Below the pieces are notes generated by a model. That model saw nothing but the letters and a program-made list of their open reading frames with translations, searched no databases and was not told the origin of the DNA. DNA of 64,000 nucleotides from Rhodococcus sp. H36-A4 (GTDB lineage: Bacteria; Actinomycetota; Actinomycetes; Mycobacteriales; Mycobacteriaceae). Shown piece after piece: positions 62,446 through 64,000 of this stretch; position 1 is the first letter of the stretch; every line of letters begins with the position of its first letter. Where the stretch lies: NCBI RefSeq assembly GCF_027158005.1, contig NZ_JAPVLQ010000009.1, positions 1 through 64,000 of the forward strand. Direction: 5' to 3'. The translations under genes were made by a program, and so were the position numbers.

Positions 62446-63114
62446 GTGAGCACTGTCTACGACTGCCAGCAAGCCGACTCTCGCGCGGCCGGATTGACCG
62501 CAGCCAGAGGCGCCCTCAAGTCAGGACGTCTGGTCGTGATGCCCACCGACACCCTGTACGGACTCGGCGCCGATGCCTTCGACAGCAGCGCTGTCACCGA
62601 TCTGTTGCGCGCCAAGGGGCGAGGACGCGATATGCCCGTTCCGGTTCTCGTCGGATCCTGGAGCACCATCGACGGACTCGTGACCGGTGTACGCCCACGG
62701 ACGCGCGATCTGATCAAGGCCTTCTGGCCCGGGGCGCTCAGTCTCGTCGTCCAGCAAGCTCCGTCATTGGCATGGGATCTGGGAGATGCGCAGGGCACGG
62801 TCATGCTTCGGATGCCGCTGCACCCTGTCGCCCTCGAATTGCTGCGCGAGGTGGGACCACTGGCCGTCTCGAGCGCGAACATCTCCGGCCAACCCCCGGC
62901 CACCACCGTGGGCGAGGCACGTGATCAGCTCGGTGGCTCCGCTGCGGTCTACCTCGACGGTGGTCCGGCCGAGCACGCTGTCGCCTCCACCATCGTCGAT
63001 TTGACCTCCGAGACACCGCGAATTCTCAGAGAGGGCGCTATTGCTGCAGCGGCTGTCGCGGAGGTTCTCGGAGTGCCTGTCGAGAGTCTGCTGCGGGGGA
63101 GTGCCAGCGCATGA
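62446..63114 (+). CDS. tsaC: L-threonylcarbamoyladenylate synthase (Sua5/YrdC)
   Basis: A 222-aa YrdC-fold protein that makes threonylcarbamoyl-AMP for the t6A modification of ANN-reading tRNAs. Typical motifs: [94 protein letters not shown]. Length fits the YrdC domain alone, with no Sua5 C-terminal extension. GTG start; overlaps glyA by 4 nt (ATGA). Confidence 0.93.
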   Translation: MSTVYDCQQADSRAAGLTAARGALKSGRLVVMPTDTLYGLGADAFDSSAVTDLLRAKGRGRDMPVPVLVGSWSTIDGLVTGVRPRTRDLIKAFWPGALSLVVQQAPSLAWDLGDAQGTVMLRMPLHPVALELLREVGPLAVSSANISGQPPATTVGEARDQLGGSAAVYLDGGPAEHAVASTIVDLTSETPRILREGAIAAAAVAEVLGVPVESLLRGSASA

Positions 63115-64000
63115 GTGGAACGCCCTTCTACGGCCCGGACTTCACCGAATTGCGCGCTGAGGATCCAGAGATCGCCGATATCCTGCTCGGTGAGTTGGAA
63201 CGGGTCCGCGGTGGACTGCAGCTCATCGCCAGCGAAAATCTGACGAGCCCGGCAGTGATGGCTGCGCAGGGAAGCGTCCTGAGCAACAAGTACGCCGAGG
63301 GATATCCCGGACACCGGTATTACGGCGGCTGCGAGATGGTCGATCGTGCCGAGAACCTCGCTGTCGATCGAGCAAAGGCACTGTTCGGTGCCGACCATGT
63401 CAACGTCCAGCCGCACTCGGGTGCAAATGCGAACCTTGCTGTGTACGCGGCGTTCGCGAAACCGGGCGACGCGGTCCTGGCCATGAGTCTGCCTCACGGC
63501 GGACACCTCACGCACGGTTCGAAAGTCAGCTTCTCGGGCAAGTGGTTCAGCCCCATTCCCTATCACGTTCGGAAAGACACCGAGCTGATCGACTATGACG
63601 AAGTACGAGATCTGGCGTTGGTGCATCGTCCAAAGATCATCGTCGCCGGAGCTACGGCATACTCACGCCTCATCGACTTCGCTGCCTTTCGTTCGATCGC
63701 AGACGAGGTCGGTGCCATCCTGTGGGTCGACGCGGCTCATTTCATCGGTCTCGTTGCGGGCCAGGCCATTCCGTCTCCGGTCCCGTACGCCGATGTCGTG
63801 TCCGCCACGACCCACAAGGTTCTGCGGGGTCCTCGTGGCGGCATGCTGATGTGCCGTGCCGAGCACGCTCGTGCCATCGACAAAGCAGTCTTCCCGTTCA
63901 GTCAGGGCGGGCCGCTCATGCACACCATTGCAGCAAAGGCTGTGGCGTTCGCCGAGGCGGCGACGCCGAGCTACCGCAAATATGCGCTGAACGTCGTCGC
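63111..64000 (+). CDS. glyA: Serine hydroxymethyltransferase (3' truncated by window end)
   Basis: The first ~296 residues are present: [78 protein letters not shown]. Then [16 protein letters not shown] and the PLP site [14 protein letters not shown] with Lys236. The enzyme interconverts serine and glycine with tetrahydrofolate. It is open to the right edge, so the gene continues beyond base 64000. The ATG at 63111 overlaps the tsaC stop. Confidence 0.95.
   Translation, partial: MSGTPFYGPDFTELRAEDPEIADILLGELERVRGGLQLIASENLTSPAVMAAQGSVLSNKYAEGYPGHRYYGGCEMVDRAENLAVDRAKALFGADHVNVQPHSGANANLAVYAAFAKPGDAVLAMSLPHGGHLTHGSKVSFSGKWFSPIPYHVRKDTELIDYDEVRDLALVHRPKIIVAGATAYSRLIDFAAFRSIADEVGAILWVDAAHFIGLVAGQAIPSPVPYADVVSATTHKVLRGPRGGMLMCRAEHARAIDKAVFPFSQGGPLMHTIAAKAVAFAEAATPSYRKYALNVV

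Overview
The window reads as a high-GC actinobacterial chromosome, most likely a Rhodococcus or close relative in the Nocardiaceae/Mycobacteriales. Evidence: many GTG starts, ATGA/GTGA gene overlaps, an LigB-type ATP-dependent ligase, split pntAA/pntAB/pntB, a CysNC fusion, a HelZ-like helicase with a SWIM partner, DUF3558 lipoproteins, and the order argS-lysA-hom-thrC-thrB-rho-rpmE-prfA-prmC-sua5-glyA. I see no transposase, integrase, prophage or CRISPR array.

1-3.1 kb is a small accessory patch behind the 3' end of a 5S rRNA gene: a GNAT protein, a putative PD-(D/E)XK/RAMA-like protein, an immunity-like small protein, an unpaired excisionase-type HTH protein and an azoreductase. 3.1-6.4 kb is a TPP-riboswitch-controlled operon for thiamine-pyrimidine salvage (tenA, then binding protein, permease and ATPase). 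6.6-15 kb holds envelope proteins, a carboxylesterase, ligB, a GlcD-like flavoprotein, two DUF3558-like lipoproteins, a peptidase E homologue and a HIT protein. 15.3-18.2 kb is the proton-translocating transhydrogenase operon, closed by a bidirectional terminator.

18.3-27 kb is mixed: membrane proteins, an MFS transporter divergent from a small protein that is a paralogue of one at 13.7 kb (with a perfect TGTGA-N6-TCACA site between them), an APH-like kinase, a thioesterase, a BenE transporter, a frameshifted SGNH hydrolase remnant, an SdhL-type shikimate dehydrogenase homologue, a secreted HNH protein and a quinone-oxidoreductase-like protein. 27-30.7 kb is the helicase/SWIM pair. 30.8-36.2 kb is a valine/isobutyrate catabolic operon (mmsA, acyl-CoA dehydrogenase, HIBYL-CoA hydrolase, mmsB, enoyl-CoA hydratase), with a MarR regulator convergent to it.

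37.5-45.5 kb is the most interesting part. An IclR regulator lies between a divergent operon (DUF1214-like protein, SDR, sulfotransferase) and a co-directional PAPS operon (cysD, cysNC, and a cysQ carrying an extra NTF2-like domain). Both operons have nearly the same promoter (TTGACC-N17-TATTST with a TAGAACACGTTCTA-like element at the -10) and nearly identical 16-bp palindromes at almost the same distance downstream. This suggests a single co-regulated module that makes PAPS, uses it to sulfonate a metabolite, and removes the PAP by-product.

45.5-50.7 kb has a coiled-coil protein, tRNA-Arg(CCG), phosphoketolase and a DUF305/DUF3105 pair. 50.9-64 kb is conserved housekeeping: arginyl-tRNA synthetase, the lysine/threonine branch, Rho with a repetitive disordered insert, L31, RF1, PrmC, Sua5 and the start of GlyA, which runs off the window. 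All calls come from reading the sequence and from memory of the families; no database search was run.
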